64,000 nt of DNA from the NCBI RefSeq assembly GCF_029081005.1, contig NZ_JAJQTQ010000005.1, positions 62,001-126,000 on the forward strand, in the 5' to 3' direction. The notes below the pieces were generated by a model. The model did not search any database. It had not been told where the DNA came from and saw only the letters and a list, made by a program, of their open reading frames with translations. The translations under genes were made by a program, and so were the position numbers. Origin of the DNA: Halomonas elongata. GTDB taxonomy: Bacteria > Pseudomonadota > Gammaproteobacteria > Pseudomonadales > Halomonadaceae. The first letter of the stretch is position 1, and the number at the start of each line of letters is the position of its first letter. Below, in pieces: positions 1-7,513 of this stretch.

Positions 1-1047
1 GCCGTGGTCGATGATCGCCTCGGCGTTCCAGGAGGTGGCGAAGTCGCCGCCGCTGGCCGGCACCCCGCCATAGGTACCGAGCTCGGTGGTCAGGGTCATC
101 AGGTCGCTGACGCCCTCCTCGGCGGCGACGCTTGCGACCCCCTCGGGCATGCCGATGCCGAGGTTGACCATGCCGCCCGGCACCAGCTCCATGGCGGCGC
201 GCCGGGCGATCACCTTGCGCGGGTCGAGCGGCATCGGTGCGATGCCGCCGAGCGGCACCTTGAGATCGCCGGACAGCGCCGGGTTATAGCCGGTGGCCAT
301 GGTCTGCATGTGTTGTTCGGGTTCGGCCACCACCACGTGGTCCACCAGGTCGCCCGGTACCTTGACGCGCTGCGGGTGCAGGCTGCCCTGCCTTGCCAGG
401 TACTCCACCTGGGCGATGACGATGCCGCCGCTGTTCTTCGCCGCCTGGGCCATGGACAGCTGTTCGAGGAAGATCGCCTCGCGTTCCAGGCTCAGGTTGC
501 CGCGCTCGTCGGCGGTGGTGGCGCGGATCACCGCCACATCCACGGGGAAAGTCCGATAGAGCAACCACTCCTCGCCCTCGAGGTCGAGGCACTTGACCAG
601 ATCCTCCTCGGCCGCCGCGTTGGCCTTGCCGCCCTCCAGCCGCGGGTCGACGAAGGTGCCGAGCCCCACCTTGCTGATCACCCCGGGCTTGCCGCCGGCG
701 ATGTGGCGCCACAGGTGGGCCAGCACTCCCTGAGGCAGCAGGTAACCTTCGATACGATTCTCGCGGATCAGCTCGCCCATGCGCGGCGCCTGGCCGGTGT
801 GGCCACTGACCAGCCGCTTGACCAGGCCGGCATGCCCCAGGTGATTCATGCCACGGGTCTTGCCATCACCACAGCCACAGCTGTGCGCCACCGTCAGGTC
901 GCGAGGGGCACCGGTTTCAAGGAAACGCGTTTCCAGCGCCGCGGCTATCGCTTCGGCGAAGCCACACAGGCCCGCGGTGGTCCAGGCAATGGTGTCACCG
1001 TCCCCGATCAGGCCAGCCGCAGTTTTGCAGTCGATCACCTTGTTCAC
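1..1047 (-). CDS. Acyl-CoA:carboxylate (propionate/acetoacetyl type) CoA-transferase, 3' end cut by window edge
   Basis: The visible 349 residues match the fused family I CoA-transferases (YdiF / propionate CoA-transferase, about 520-530 residues), which move CoA between short acyl-CoAs and free acids in the cytoplasm. The alpha-like half is complete. The beta-like half begins near residue 295 with a GIGMPEGV motif, and the expected catalytic Glu is about residue 322 in TTELGTYGG. The best start is GTG at 1047 after a GGGG stretch; the upstream ATG at 1061 reaches a stop after five codons. The C-terminal third lies outside the window. The gene has its own leader carrying the TGTTTAT palindrome shared with the TRAP and CoA-ligase units, so it probably serves the same substrate pathway. 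The acyl substrate cannot be read from sequence. Confidence 0.85.
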   Translation of the reverse strand, partial: MNKVIDCKTAAGLIGDGDTIAWTTAGLCGFAEAIAAALETRFLETGAPRDLTVAHSCGCGDGKTRGMNHLGHAGLVKRLVSGHTGQAPRMGELIRENRIEGYLLPQGVLAHLWRHIAGGKPGVISKVGLGTFVDPRLEGGKANAAAEEDLVKCLDLEGEEWLLYRTFPVDVAVIRATTADERGNLSLEREAIFLEQLSMAQAAKNSGGIVIAQVEYLARQGSLHPQRVKVPGDLVDHVVVAEPEQHMQTMATGYNPALSGDLKVPLGGIAPMPLDPRKVIARRAAMELVPGGMVNLGIGMPEGVASVAAEEGVSDLMTLTTELGTYGGVPASGGDFATSWNAEAIIDHG

Positions 1048-1089
1048 TGTGAAGCCCCCATGCGCCAAAAGTTATGAAATAAAATATAT

Positions 1090-1106
1090 TGTTTATACAA
1101 CAAACA
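1090..1106. promoter_or_regulatory. Operator-like palindrome, copy 1 of the TGTTTAT-N3-ATAAACA motif
   Basis: TGTTTAT-ACA-ACAAACA, 13 of 14 arm positions matching the perfect copy at 6840-6856. It lies 43 bp upstream of the CoA-transferase GTG, in an AT-rich stretch. The likely binder is the MarR protein at 6900; this is inferred from the repeated motif. Confidence 0.6.
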
Positions 1107-1146
1107 AATTAAGCGAAAACTTGGCACGTCCCTCCATACGGCGCGA

Positions 1147-2445
1147 TCAGCCGCCGGTCAGTACCAATACGATCTGGGGATAGAAGATCACCAGGGCGAC
1201 CACCAGGATATCGGCGACCAGGAAGGTCGCGACGCCCTTGAAGATGTCGATCAGGGAAGCGTACTGCCCCGCGACACCCTTGATGACAAAGATGTTCATG
1301 CCCACCGGAGGGGTGATCATGCCGATTTCTAGCAGCTTGACCAGCAATACCCCGAACCAGATCAGACTGACGTCATAAAGCTCGAACACTGGCAACAGCA
1401 CCGGCAGAGTCACCAGCATGGCGCCGAAGGGCTCCATGAACAGTCCCAGGAACAAGTAGATGCAGACGATCACCAGCATCAGTTCCAGAAAGGAAGGATC
1501 CCAGCCGGTCACCAACCCCGTCACCTGACCTGCCAGCCCGCTCAGACTGAGAAACAGGGTAAACATGCTGGCCCCGACGCCGATGATCAGCAGCGACGAG
1601 GTCGTCGATAACGTCTCGAGCAGTGCCGCCTTCATCGACTGACGATTCAAGCGCCCGAGCATCAAGGCGACCAGGATGGCGCCAGCGGCGCCGACCGCCC
1701 CTGCCTCGGTAGCGGTGAAGATGCCCGAGAAAAGTCCACCGAACACCAGAACCCCCAGCACCAGCACCGGCCAGATATCGACCAGAGCCTCGCGGGCCCC
1801 CACCTCCCGGGCACCGATGGCCTCGCGCGGCACGATATCGGGACGCAACCAGCTGACCACCAGGATCACCAGGCTGTAGCTCAGCGCCGTCAGCAGGCCG
1901 ATGGTGATCCCCCCCAGGAAGACCTGGGTAATGGAAACCTGGGCGAAGACTCCATAGACGATCATCAGGATACTGGGAGGAATCAGCGCGCCGATGGTGC
2001 CACCGGCGGCGATGGTGCCGCAGGCAAAGCTCGGCTTGTAACCACCGTTGACCATTTCGGGAATGGCGATACGCCCCATGGCCGCCGAACAGGCGACGCT
2101 GGAACCACTCACGGCGGCGAACCCCGAACTGGCGACAATGCTCGAGATCGCCACCCCGCCCGGCAGCCAGCGGAACAAGACCTTGGCGGCATTGAACAGC
2201 CCCTTGGTGAGGCCGGCATGAAAACAGACGAAGCCCATCAGCAAGAACATCGGTACCGCACTGAGCGTCCACTTGGCGATGAACTCATAGGGCGCGGAGG
2301 ACAACATGCCGATGGCGGTATCCCAGCCCAGCATCAGGGTCATGCCGCCCATCGAGACGCTGATCAAGGCCAGGGCGACCGGGACACGCAGGGCCAGCAG
2401 CGATAACAGGGCGATGAGACCATAGAAGCCGATAGTGACGGACAT
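1147..2445 (-). CDS. TRAP transporter large permease (DctM family), first cluster
   Basis: A 432-residue, strongly hydrophobic protein with about 12 membrane segments, the usual size of the DctM ion-coupled subunit of tripartite ATP-independent periplasmic transporters. The family signatures are visible: the SSGFAAVSGSSVA region near residue 105, IPPSILMIVYG near residue 155, and TPPVGMNIFV near the C terminus. It works in the inner membrane with the DctQ (2449-2967) and DctP (3034-4167) partners. The three genes run leftward in the order P, Q, M, with 3 bp between Q and M. The neighbouring CoA ligase, thioesterase and CoA-transferase suggest an organic, perhaps aromatic, acid as cargo. The sequence alone does not fix it. 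Confidence 0.93.
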   Translation of the reverse strand: MSVTIGFYGLIALLSLLALRVPVALALISVSMGGMTLMLGWDTAIGMLSSAPYEFIAKWTLSAVPMFLLMGFVCFHAGLTKGLFNAAKVLFRWLPGGVAISSIVASSGFAAVSGSSVACSAAMGRIAIPEMVNGGYKPSFACGTIAAGGTIGALIPPSILMIVYGVFAQVSITQVFLGGITIGLLTALSYSLVILVVSWLRPDIVPREAIGAREVGAREALVDIWPVLVLGVLVFGGLFSGIFTATEAGAVGAAGAILVALMLGRLNRQSMKAALLETLSTTSSLLIIGVGASMFTLFLSLSGLAGQVTGLVTGWDPSFLELMLVIVCIYLFLGLFMEPFGAMLVTLPVLLPVFELYDVSLIWFGVLLVKLLEIGMITPPVGMNIFVIKGVAGQYASLIDIFKGVATFLVADILVVALVIFYPQIVLVLTGG

Positions 2446-2448
2446 GGG

Positions 2449-2967
2449 TCACTTTCCTCCTCGGGGCTCGAGAGACGAAGATGTGTCTCCCATCAGGAAG
2501 GGCAACCGGACCAGGCAGACCAGAGCCGCCAACGCGAAAGCCAGAGGCAGCACGAAATAGGTCGGCCAGACCGGCATGGGAACGTTGAGAGACATCACGT
2601 AGGAACCGATGTCGTACTGCTCCATGGCCTTGCCCCAGGTAGCCACGGCCAGGACGGCGTAGATCGCCACCGAAAGCAGCGATACCAGGACGTCCGACAG
2701 TCGCACCAGCCAAGGCCCCATCAGCCCTTCCAGCGCCTCGACGGCGATCATGTCGCGTCGCCACTCCACCCACCCCAGGGGCAGCAGCGCCATGGTAATC
2801 AGGTAATAGCGGGTCACCAGCTCCACAGTAGCCGGCATCGATACCGACAGGGTCGAGCGCAGCACCACATCCAGCGTGATATGAATCACCATCAGCAAGA
2901 TGCCGATAGTCCCCAATAGCGCCAGCCCGACGGCGGCCTGGTTGGTCAAGCGATACAAAACGGCCAT
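2449..2967 (-). CDS. TRAP transporter small permease (DctQ family), first cluster
   Basis: A 172-residue inner-membrane protein with four hydrophobic segments, typical of the DctQ subunit that links binding protein and large permease. The start at 2967 (MAVLYRLTNQ) is chosen over upstream in-frame ATGs because GGAGG lies at the right distance and the first membrane helix follows directly. Its stop is 3 bp before the dctM start, so translation is probably coupled. No specificity can be inferred from this subunit. Confidence 0.88.
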   Translation of the reverse strand: MAVLYRLTNQAAVGLALLGTIGILLMVIHITLDVVLRSTLSVSMPATVELVTRYYLITMALLPLGWVEWRRDMIAVEALEGLMGPWLVRLSDVLVSLLSVAIYAVLAVATWGKAMEQYDIGSYVMSLNVPMPVWPTYFVLPLAFALAALVCLVRLPFLMGDTSSSLEPRGGK

Positions 2968-3033
2968 GAGCGCGCCTCCTGCATCATCGGCGGGCCCGGA
3001 GACCGGCAAGAGCCGATCTCCCGGGGCATGACA

Positions 3034-4167
3034 TCAGGTTCCGTAGGAAGAGAAATCCACCTGGTTCCAGATCTCGCGTTTCATGGCCTCGGCCACCGCT
3101 TCGGGATCCTCACCGACTTCCTCGACGATGCCGGTCCATTTATCCACCAGGCCCTGGAAGCGCTCGATCTTCGCCGCCGCATCCTCGACCTCATAGCGAC
3201 TCTCGGCCTGCTCGGCGGCATGGGTCAGATCCTCTTCGAGGAAGGCCTCGGTGGCTTCCAGCAGTTCGGGATCAGGCTCCACGACCTCGATGTCACTCTC
3301 CTGGGCGATCTCCCGGGCCTCATCCGCCATCTCGTAGCCCCAGCGCTGAGTGATGGCCGCACTCGCTTCCACGGAGGCCTCGACCAGCGACTTGCGCTGC
3401 TCGGGAGAGAATGAATCCCAGGCCTGCTGTGCGACCGCATGCGAGATGGAGCTATGGAAGGTGCCGAGTTCGATGTCGGTGATATAGTTCAGCGCGTCAT
3501 CCAATCGGAAGGAGATGATATCGGCGACGGAGGCAACGCTGCCCTCGATCACGCCCTGCGAGAGCGCCTCATACTGCTCTCCCACGGGAATGGAGGCCGG
3601 CGATATACCCACCGCTTCCGCCCAGCGGGAATACTGGGGGCCACCGACCCGCATGCGCAGCCCCTGGAGATCATCGAGGGAACTTGCCGGCTCGGTACTG
3701 AGGATCCGATACAGGTCGGAAGCATGGGAACTGGTATAGACGATACCCAGCTCCTTGAGTTCTTCCTGGCACTCGCCACAGGTGACGATGTACTCGGTCA
3801 CCGCCGCTCCCATGGCATGAGGGTTCGTGCCCAGAAGCGCCAGATCCCCCACCAGGTTGATCTCGGGCAGGTCGGCCGGGAAGTAGGCCGGCAGGAAGAG
3901 CCCCACTTCCACCATGCCACTGCGCAACGCATTCCGCATATTGCCGATATTGGCTATCTCGGTACCCAGCAGATTTCCCGTGAGCTCGCCGTCGGTCTTC
4001 TCTGCCAGGCGCTCGGCGAATTCGGTGAACATCGGGTCATACGCCGGATGCGCCGGTGGCACACCCGGCGCCATGCGTAGATCTCGAGCCTGGGCCTGAC
4101 CGGCGAACGCCAGACTCCCCAGAGAAACAGCAATGGCCAGGAACTTGAGCAGGGGACGATGCATCAT
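3034..4167 (-). CDS. TRAP transporter substrate-binding protein (DctP family), first cluster
   Basis: A 377-residue periplasmic binding protein and first gene of a dctP-Q-M operon. A Sec signal peptide of about 27 residues ends at GQAQA/RD. The mature protein has the DctP fold, including the GLRMRVGGPQYSRWAEA block near residue 175 (where the conserved carboxylate-binding Arg usually lies) and a following block where QGVIEGSV replaces the family's common G-V-x-D-G-x-E. It is highly acidic, as expected of a moderate halophile. Two Met codons open the gene (4167 and 4164); the first is taken. The 255-bp leader carries operator copy 2. An aromatic or hydroaromatic acid is a reasonable but unproven ligand. 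Confidence 0.9.
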   Translation of the reverse strand: MMHRPLLKFLAIAVSLGSLAFAGQAQARDLRMAPGVPPAHPAYDPMFTEFAERLAEKTDGELTGNLLGTEIANIGNMRNALRSGMVEVGLFLPAYFPADLPEINLVGDLALLGTNPHAMGAAVTEYIVTCGECQEELKELGIVYTSSHASDLYRILSTEPASSLDDLQGLRMRVGGPQYSRWAEAVGISPASIPVGEQYEALSQGVIEGSVASVADIISFRLDDALNYITDIELGTFHSSISHAVAQQAWDSFSPEQRKSLVEASVEASAAITQRWGYEMADEAREIAQESDIEVVEPDPELLEATEAFLEEDLTHAAEQAESRYEVEDAAAKIERFQGLVDKWTGIVEEVGEDPEAVAEAMKREIWNQVDFSSYGT

Positions 4168-4198
4168 GGATCACCTCAGCGTTTTTCGAGCTTGTAAT

Positions 4199-4215
4199 TG
4201 TTATCTATATAAACA
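4199..4215. promoter_or_regulatory. Operator-like palindrome, copy 2 (upstream of the first TRAP operon)
   Basis: The right arm ATAAACA is perfect; the left arm is TGTTATC. Around the same centre the outer bases also pair (ATTGTT at 4197-4202 with AACAAT at 4212-4217). It lies 32 bp upstream of the dctP start. Confidence 0.55.
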
Positions 4216-4422
4216 ATAGATAATCACATCTATCTTGTTTCGGATTATAGTCCAGGTCACCACCTGTCCCGATACCAGACTTTGGTATACCGCGATGTAC
4301 CGCCCATCGGACCCGACGCACGCACCCGCGGAGGACGCAGGACAAGCCGCCGACCGACGAGAAACTCGACCAGCATGGCCTGCCCGCCGAGCGAGCGAGT
4401 GAAACGGCGGCATGTGTCAGGC

Positions 4423-4878
4423 TCAGCAGCTGGACACCCGGTCCGACGGGGCACGCTTCTCTCCCTGCCTCAACGCCACCTTCACCTCCTCGGGCACCGG
4501 ACGGCTCTTCAGTCGCCACGGGTCGTCCGGGTGCTGCTCCGACCAGACGCGGGTCACCCTGGCCTCCACGGCCAGGATCTCCTCCCGATGGAGGGCGTGG
4601 TACACGTCGAAGCTGCTGTTGCGGAACTCGGCGATCCGCGTCTCGATGCGTATCTCGTCGCCGAAGCGGCAGGGCGTCGTGAAACGGCTGTGCAGGTCGA
4701 CCACCGGGTAGCCGACCACGCCGAAACGCGTCTGCAGGGTCGCCAGGTCGAAGCCGGCCCTGGCGAACAACAAGCATGTCGCGTGATCGAGATAAGCCAG
4801 GTAGCGAGGGTGGAAGACGATCCCTGCCGGATCGCAATCGCCCCATTCGATGGAGCGGACATGGGTGTGGGTCAGCAT
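4423..4878 (-). CDS. Hotdog-fold aryl-CoA thioesterase (4-hydroxybenzoyl-CoA thioesterase family)
   Basis: A 151-residue cytoplasmic thioesterase. The N-terminal signature EWGDCDPAGIVFHPRY (residues 11-26) is that of 4-hydroxybenzoyl-CoA thioesterases of the Pseudomonas type; the Asp of CDPAGIV (about residue 16) is the expected catalytic residue. It should release a free aromatic acid from its CoA ester. It lies 23 bp downstream of the CoA ligase on the same strand, so the two are probably co-transcribed. A ligase plus a thioesterase implies that the acyl group is modified between activation and release, for example by side-chain shortening of a cinnamate. No hydratase or aldolase is visible here; such genes could lie left of the window. 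Confidence 0.85.
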   Translation of the reverse strand: MLTHTHVRSIEWGDCDPAGIVFHPRYLAYLDHATCLLFARAGFDLATLQTRFGVVGYPVVDLHSRFTTPCRFGDEIRIETRIAEFRNSSFDVYHALHREEILAVEARVTRVWSEQHPDDPWRLKSRPVPEEVKVALRQGEKRAPSDRVSSC

Positions 4879-4901
4879 GTTGTCCTCTTCGATGCCCTGG
4901 C

Positions 4902-6740
4902 TCAGTCGAGCCGAAGCACATCCTCGGAAGGCTCGGCGGCGTAGAGCTTTTCTACGGTGGCAGCCCGGTTCTCCAGCACGGCGCGCTGGTTGATGGAGCC
5001 CTTGTCGGTGGCCTCGTTGGCATCCAGACGCGGCGGTTCGGTGAGCAACACCGCCCGCCGAACCCGATTGGCACTGCCCGTACTCTCGACGGCCAGATCG
5101 CGAAGCATCTCGAGAAACCGGTCACGCACCGGCTCGCTGGCCAGCACCCTGCCGACCCCGGCCTCATCCCCCAGCCCCGCCAGGTCACGGCACTTCTGCA
5201 TATCCGGAAAGATCATGATCGAGACATAGGAGCGATCGAGCCCGGCGATCACCACATCCTTGACGTGTGGCGCCCCGACTTCAATGATGCGAGCCCTCAG
5301 CGGGCCCACGCTGACCCAGGTGCCGGTATCGAGCTTGAAGTCCTCGGAGATGCGCCCGTCGAAGCGCATGCCGCGCTGGGGATCGTCCGGGTCGATGAAC
5401 TTGACGGCATCGCCCAGACAGTAGAAGCCTTCCTCGTCGAAACTCTTGGCGGTGATCTCGGGCTGGCGCCAATAGCCCGGCATCACACTGGGTCCCTTCA
5501 CCCGGCATTCGAGCTTGCCGCCGTTGGGCACCAGCTTGACCGTGACCCCGCGCGCCGGCAGGCCCACCACGCCGGACTGCGACTCCTCCAGAGAGGCGAA
5601 CATCGCCGAGGGGGCCGTCTCGGTGGCCCCCAGCCCGGTCAGCATGCCGACCTTGCGACCCAGGGTCTGGATGGCCAGGCGGTCGAGCTCGTCCCAGATA
5701 TGCTGGGAGAGTCCCGCCGCGGCGAAGAACATCAGGTTGAGGCGAGAGAAGAAGGTCTCACGCAGGGCATCGTCACGCTTCAGGTGATCGACCAGGATCT
5801 CGAACCCCTTGGGCACATTGAAGTAGACGGTCGGCGCGATATCGCGCAGGTTGGCGATGGTCTTCTCGAATTCGCCCGGTACCGGGCGGCCGTCGTCGAT
5901 ATAGAGACTACCGCCGTTGTAGAGCACGATGCCGGCATTGTGGTTGCCGCCGAAGGTATGATTCCAGGGCAACCAGTCCACCAGCACCGGCGGCTCGTCG
6001 CGCAGGAAGGGCATCTGGGCCGCCAGCATCTCCTGGTTGGCGCAGAGCATCCGGTTGGTGTTGATCACCCCCTTGGGCATGCCGGTGGAGCCGGAGGTGA
6101 ACAGAAACTTGGCGATGGTATCCGGGGTGACGGCCGCATGGGCCGCGTCGACCGCCTCGGTTACCGGCGTGTCCAGAAGCTCGTCGAAGGCGCGCGCGCC
6201 GACCACCTCACCGGGCTCCAGCGCCAGGCAGACACAGTCATCGGCCTTTACTGCCGCCAGGGCGGCGGCAAAGTCATCCGCCTTGTCGACCAGCACCATG
6301 CCCGGCGTCAACAAGTCGGTGATATGGCGTAACTTGCCGAAGTCCTTGCTGACCAGCGAGTAAGCCGGCGATACCGGCGCATAAGGGATCCCCACGTACA
6401 TGGCCGCCATCGCCAGCAACAAGTGCTCGATGGAATTTCCGCTGAAAATGGCCACGGGACGTTCGGCATCAAGGCCCGCATCGAGCAGGCCCTGGGCCAG
6501 GGAGCGCACCTTGGTCAATGTCTCGGCATAACTCAGCCGCCGCCACTCGCCGGTAACGTCACGACGCGCCACGAAGCAGCGCTGCGGGGCGTCGAGCGCC
6601 CAGTGATCCAGTCGCCCCATCAGGGTTTCCGGATATTCGCCGAGCGGTTCTTCGACACGCAGCAATTGCACCCCATCATCACGACGGGCGAGGTGAGCGG
6701 TCGCCGTGCCCAGACGGACATCGCGGAAGGAATCTAACAT
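4902..6740 (-). CDS. AMP-forming aryl/hydroxycinnamoyl-CoA ligase (feruloyl-CoA synthetase family)
   Basis: A 612-residue adenylate-forming enzyme that would activate an aromatic acid with ATP and CoA. Motifs in order: FTSGSTGMPKGV (P-loop-like A3, near residue 215), GATETAP (A5), GDAVKFID (A7), RFDGRISEDFKLDTGTW (A8) and a late Lys in TDKGSINQ, a candidate for the A10 lysine. The N-terminal half, including SGNSIEHLLLAMAAMYVGIPYAPVSP, resembles feruloyl-CoA synthetases more than acetyl- or long-chain acyl-CoA synthetases. No vanillin-forming hydratase or vanillin dehydrogenase is adjacent, so the substrate may be another cinnamate or a benzoate. It is first in an operon with the thioesterase and divergent from the MarR gene, across a promoter region holding the perfect operator copy. 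Confidence 0.85.
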   Translation of the reverse strand: MLDSFRDVRLGTATAHLARRDDGVQLLRVEEPLGEYPETLMGRLDHWALDAPQRCFVARRDVTGEWRRLSYAETLTKVRSLAQGLLDAGLDAERPVAIFSGNSIEHLLLAMAAMYVGIPYAPVSPAYSLVSKDFGKLRHITDLLTPGMVLVDKADDFAAALAAVKADDCVCLALEPGEVVGARAFDELLDTPVTEAVDAAHAAVTPDTIAKFLFTSGSTGMPKGVINTNRMLCANQEMLAAQMPFLRDEPPVLVDWLPWNHTFGGNHNAGIVLYNGGSLYIDDGRPVPGEFEKTIANLRDIAPTVYFNVPKGFEILVDHLKRDDALRETFFSRLNLMFFAAAGLSQHIWDELDRLAIQTLGRKVGMLTGLGATETAPSAMFASLEESQSGVVGLPARGVTVKLVPNGGKLECRVKGPSVMPGYWRQPEITAKSFDEEGFYCLGDAVKFIDPDDPQRGMRFDGRISEDFKLDTGTWVSVGPLRARIIEVGAPHVKDVVIAGLDRSYVSIMIFPDMQKCRDLAGLGDEAGVGRVLASEPVRDRFLEMLRDLAVESTGSANRVRRAVLLTEPPRLDANEATDKGSINQRAVLENRAATVEKLYAAEPSEDVLRLD

Positions 6741-6839
6741 GATCGCACCCTGTCATTATGGTCATTGTCGAGAAGGGTCGACCCGCCCTACCCCGGGCGT
6801 CGACGCCTTGGTAGCATGTACTTAAAGAATTTCATAAAT

Positions 6840-6856
6840 TGTTTATCGTATAAACA
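6840..6856. promoter_or_regulatory. Operator-like palindrome, perfect copy 3 (CoA ligase / marR divergent region)
   Basis: TGTTTAT-CGT-ATAAACA, a perfect inverted repeat of 7-bp arms, between the ligase start (6740) and the MarR start (6900). A further single half-site ATAAACA lies at 6880-6886, close to the marR ribosome-binding site. Autoregulation of the MarR gene and control of the ligase operon are inferred. Confidence 0.7.
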
Positions 6857-6899
6857 TTATTAGCATTAAACATTGGTCTATAAACATCAGGACGGGCTC

Positions 6900-7358
6900 A
6901 TGAACAGCGACGACAAGAATGGAATCGACTACTCGATGCTGCAGTCGCGTCTCGGCTACAAGCTGCGGCGCGCCCAACTGGTCTACTTCGACGTTTTCTC
7001 CGAAGCCTGTGCTCAGGAGGGCATCACGCCGGGCCTGTTCGGCATCCTCGCTATCGTCTACCACAACCCGGGGCTCACCCAGTCGGCCGTATCGAATGCC
7101 CTGGATGTGGATCGCTCCGCCATGGTCGCGGCCATCGACAAGCTGGAAGGCATGGAGGTCGTGGAACGTCGGAAATCGAAGAATGATCGCCGCTCTTACG
7201 CCCTGTACCTGACAGAGAAAGGCAAGGCCTTCACGGAACGCCTCGATTACAAGGTGAATGAAGGCGAGTCGGCCTTCGACAGCTTCCTGTCCAAAGGGGA
7301 GCGGGAGTGGCTTCTGGATACGCTGGACCGGATCATCCAGGCCAGAAAAGGGGGATAA
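6900..7358 (+). CDS. MarR-family transcriptional regulator, probable regulator of the CoA ligase/TRAP/CoA-transferase units
   Basis: A 152-residue winged helix-turn-helix protein. The recognition region LTQSAVSNALDVDRSAMVAA lies near residues 57-76, and the wing carries the RRKSKNDRRSYALYLT block typical of MarR proteins. The start at 6900 (MNSDDKNG) is favoured by an AGGAC site 8 bp upstream; a TTG nine codons earlier overlaps operator half-sites and is less likely. Aromatic-acid MarR repressors (FerR/CouR/HcaR types) are often released by the CoA thioester or free acid; whether this one is released by the product of the adjacent ligase is inference. Confidence 0.85.
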   Translation: MNSDDKNGIDYSMLQSRLGYKLRRAQLVYFDVFSEACAQEGITPGLFGILAIVYHNPGLTQSAVSNALDVDRSAMVAAIDKLEGMEVVERRKSKNDRRSYALYLTEKGKAFTERLDYKVNEGESAFDSFLSKGEREWLLDTLDRIIQARKGG

Positions 7359-7465
7359 GCCCGCTCACGGCATCTCGGGCACCATCGCCCCGAGACCGTA
7401 CTCCTGGTTGCCGTCGCCTCGAGACAAGAGGCTAGCCAAACGTCTCATTGCCTTGCCACCCATCA

Positions 7466-7494
7466 ATCACAATACTGATCATCACAATAGTGAT
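7466..7494. promoter_or_regulatory. Tandem operator-like repeats upstream of mobA
   Basis: Two 14-bp sites 15 bp apart: ATCACAATACTGAT (7466-7479) and ATCACAATAGTGAT (7481-7494). The second is a perfect palindrome (ATCAC-aata-GTGAT); the first differs at one base. The second ends 19 bp before the mobA ATG, so binding would block transcription or translation start. The MarR protein at 9545 is the obvious candidate ligand. Confidence 0.6.
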
Positions 7495-7513
7495 AAATGA
7501 TTAAAGGTGACCC

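Noticed and set aside
4-1077. A 357-codon plus-strand frame over the CoA-transferase
   Set aside because: It is the antisense frame of a GC-rich gene; its translation is His/Gly/Val-rich with no family match, while the minus strand encodes a clear CoA-transferase.
4902-6740. Assignment of the CoA ligase as a definite feruloyl-CoA synthetase (fcs)
   Set aside because: Family membership is clear, but the usual ech and vdh partners are missing and the thioesterase implies another route, so no symbol is given.
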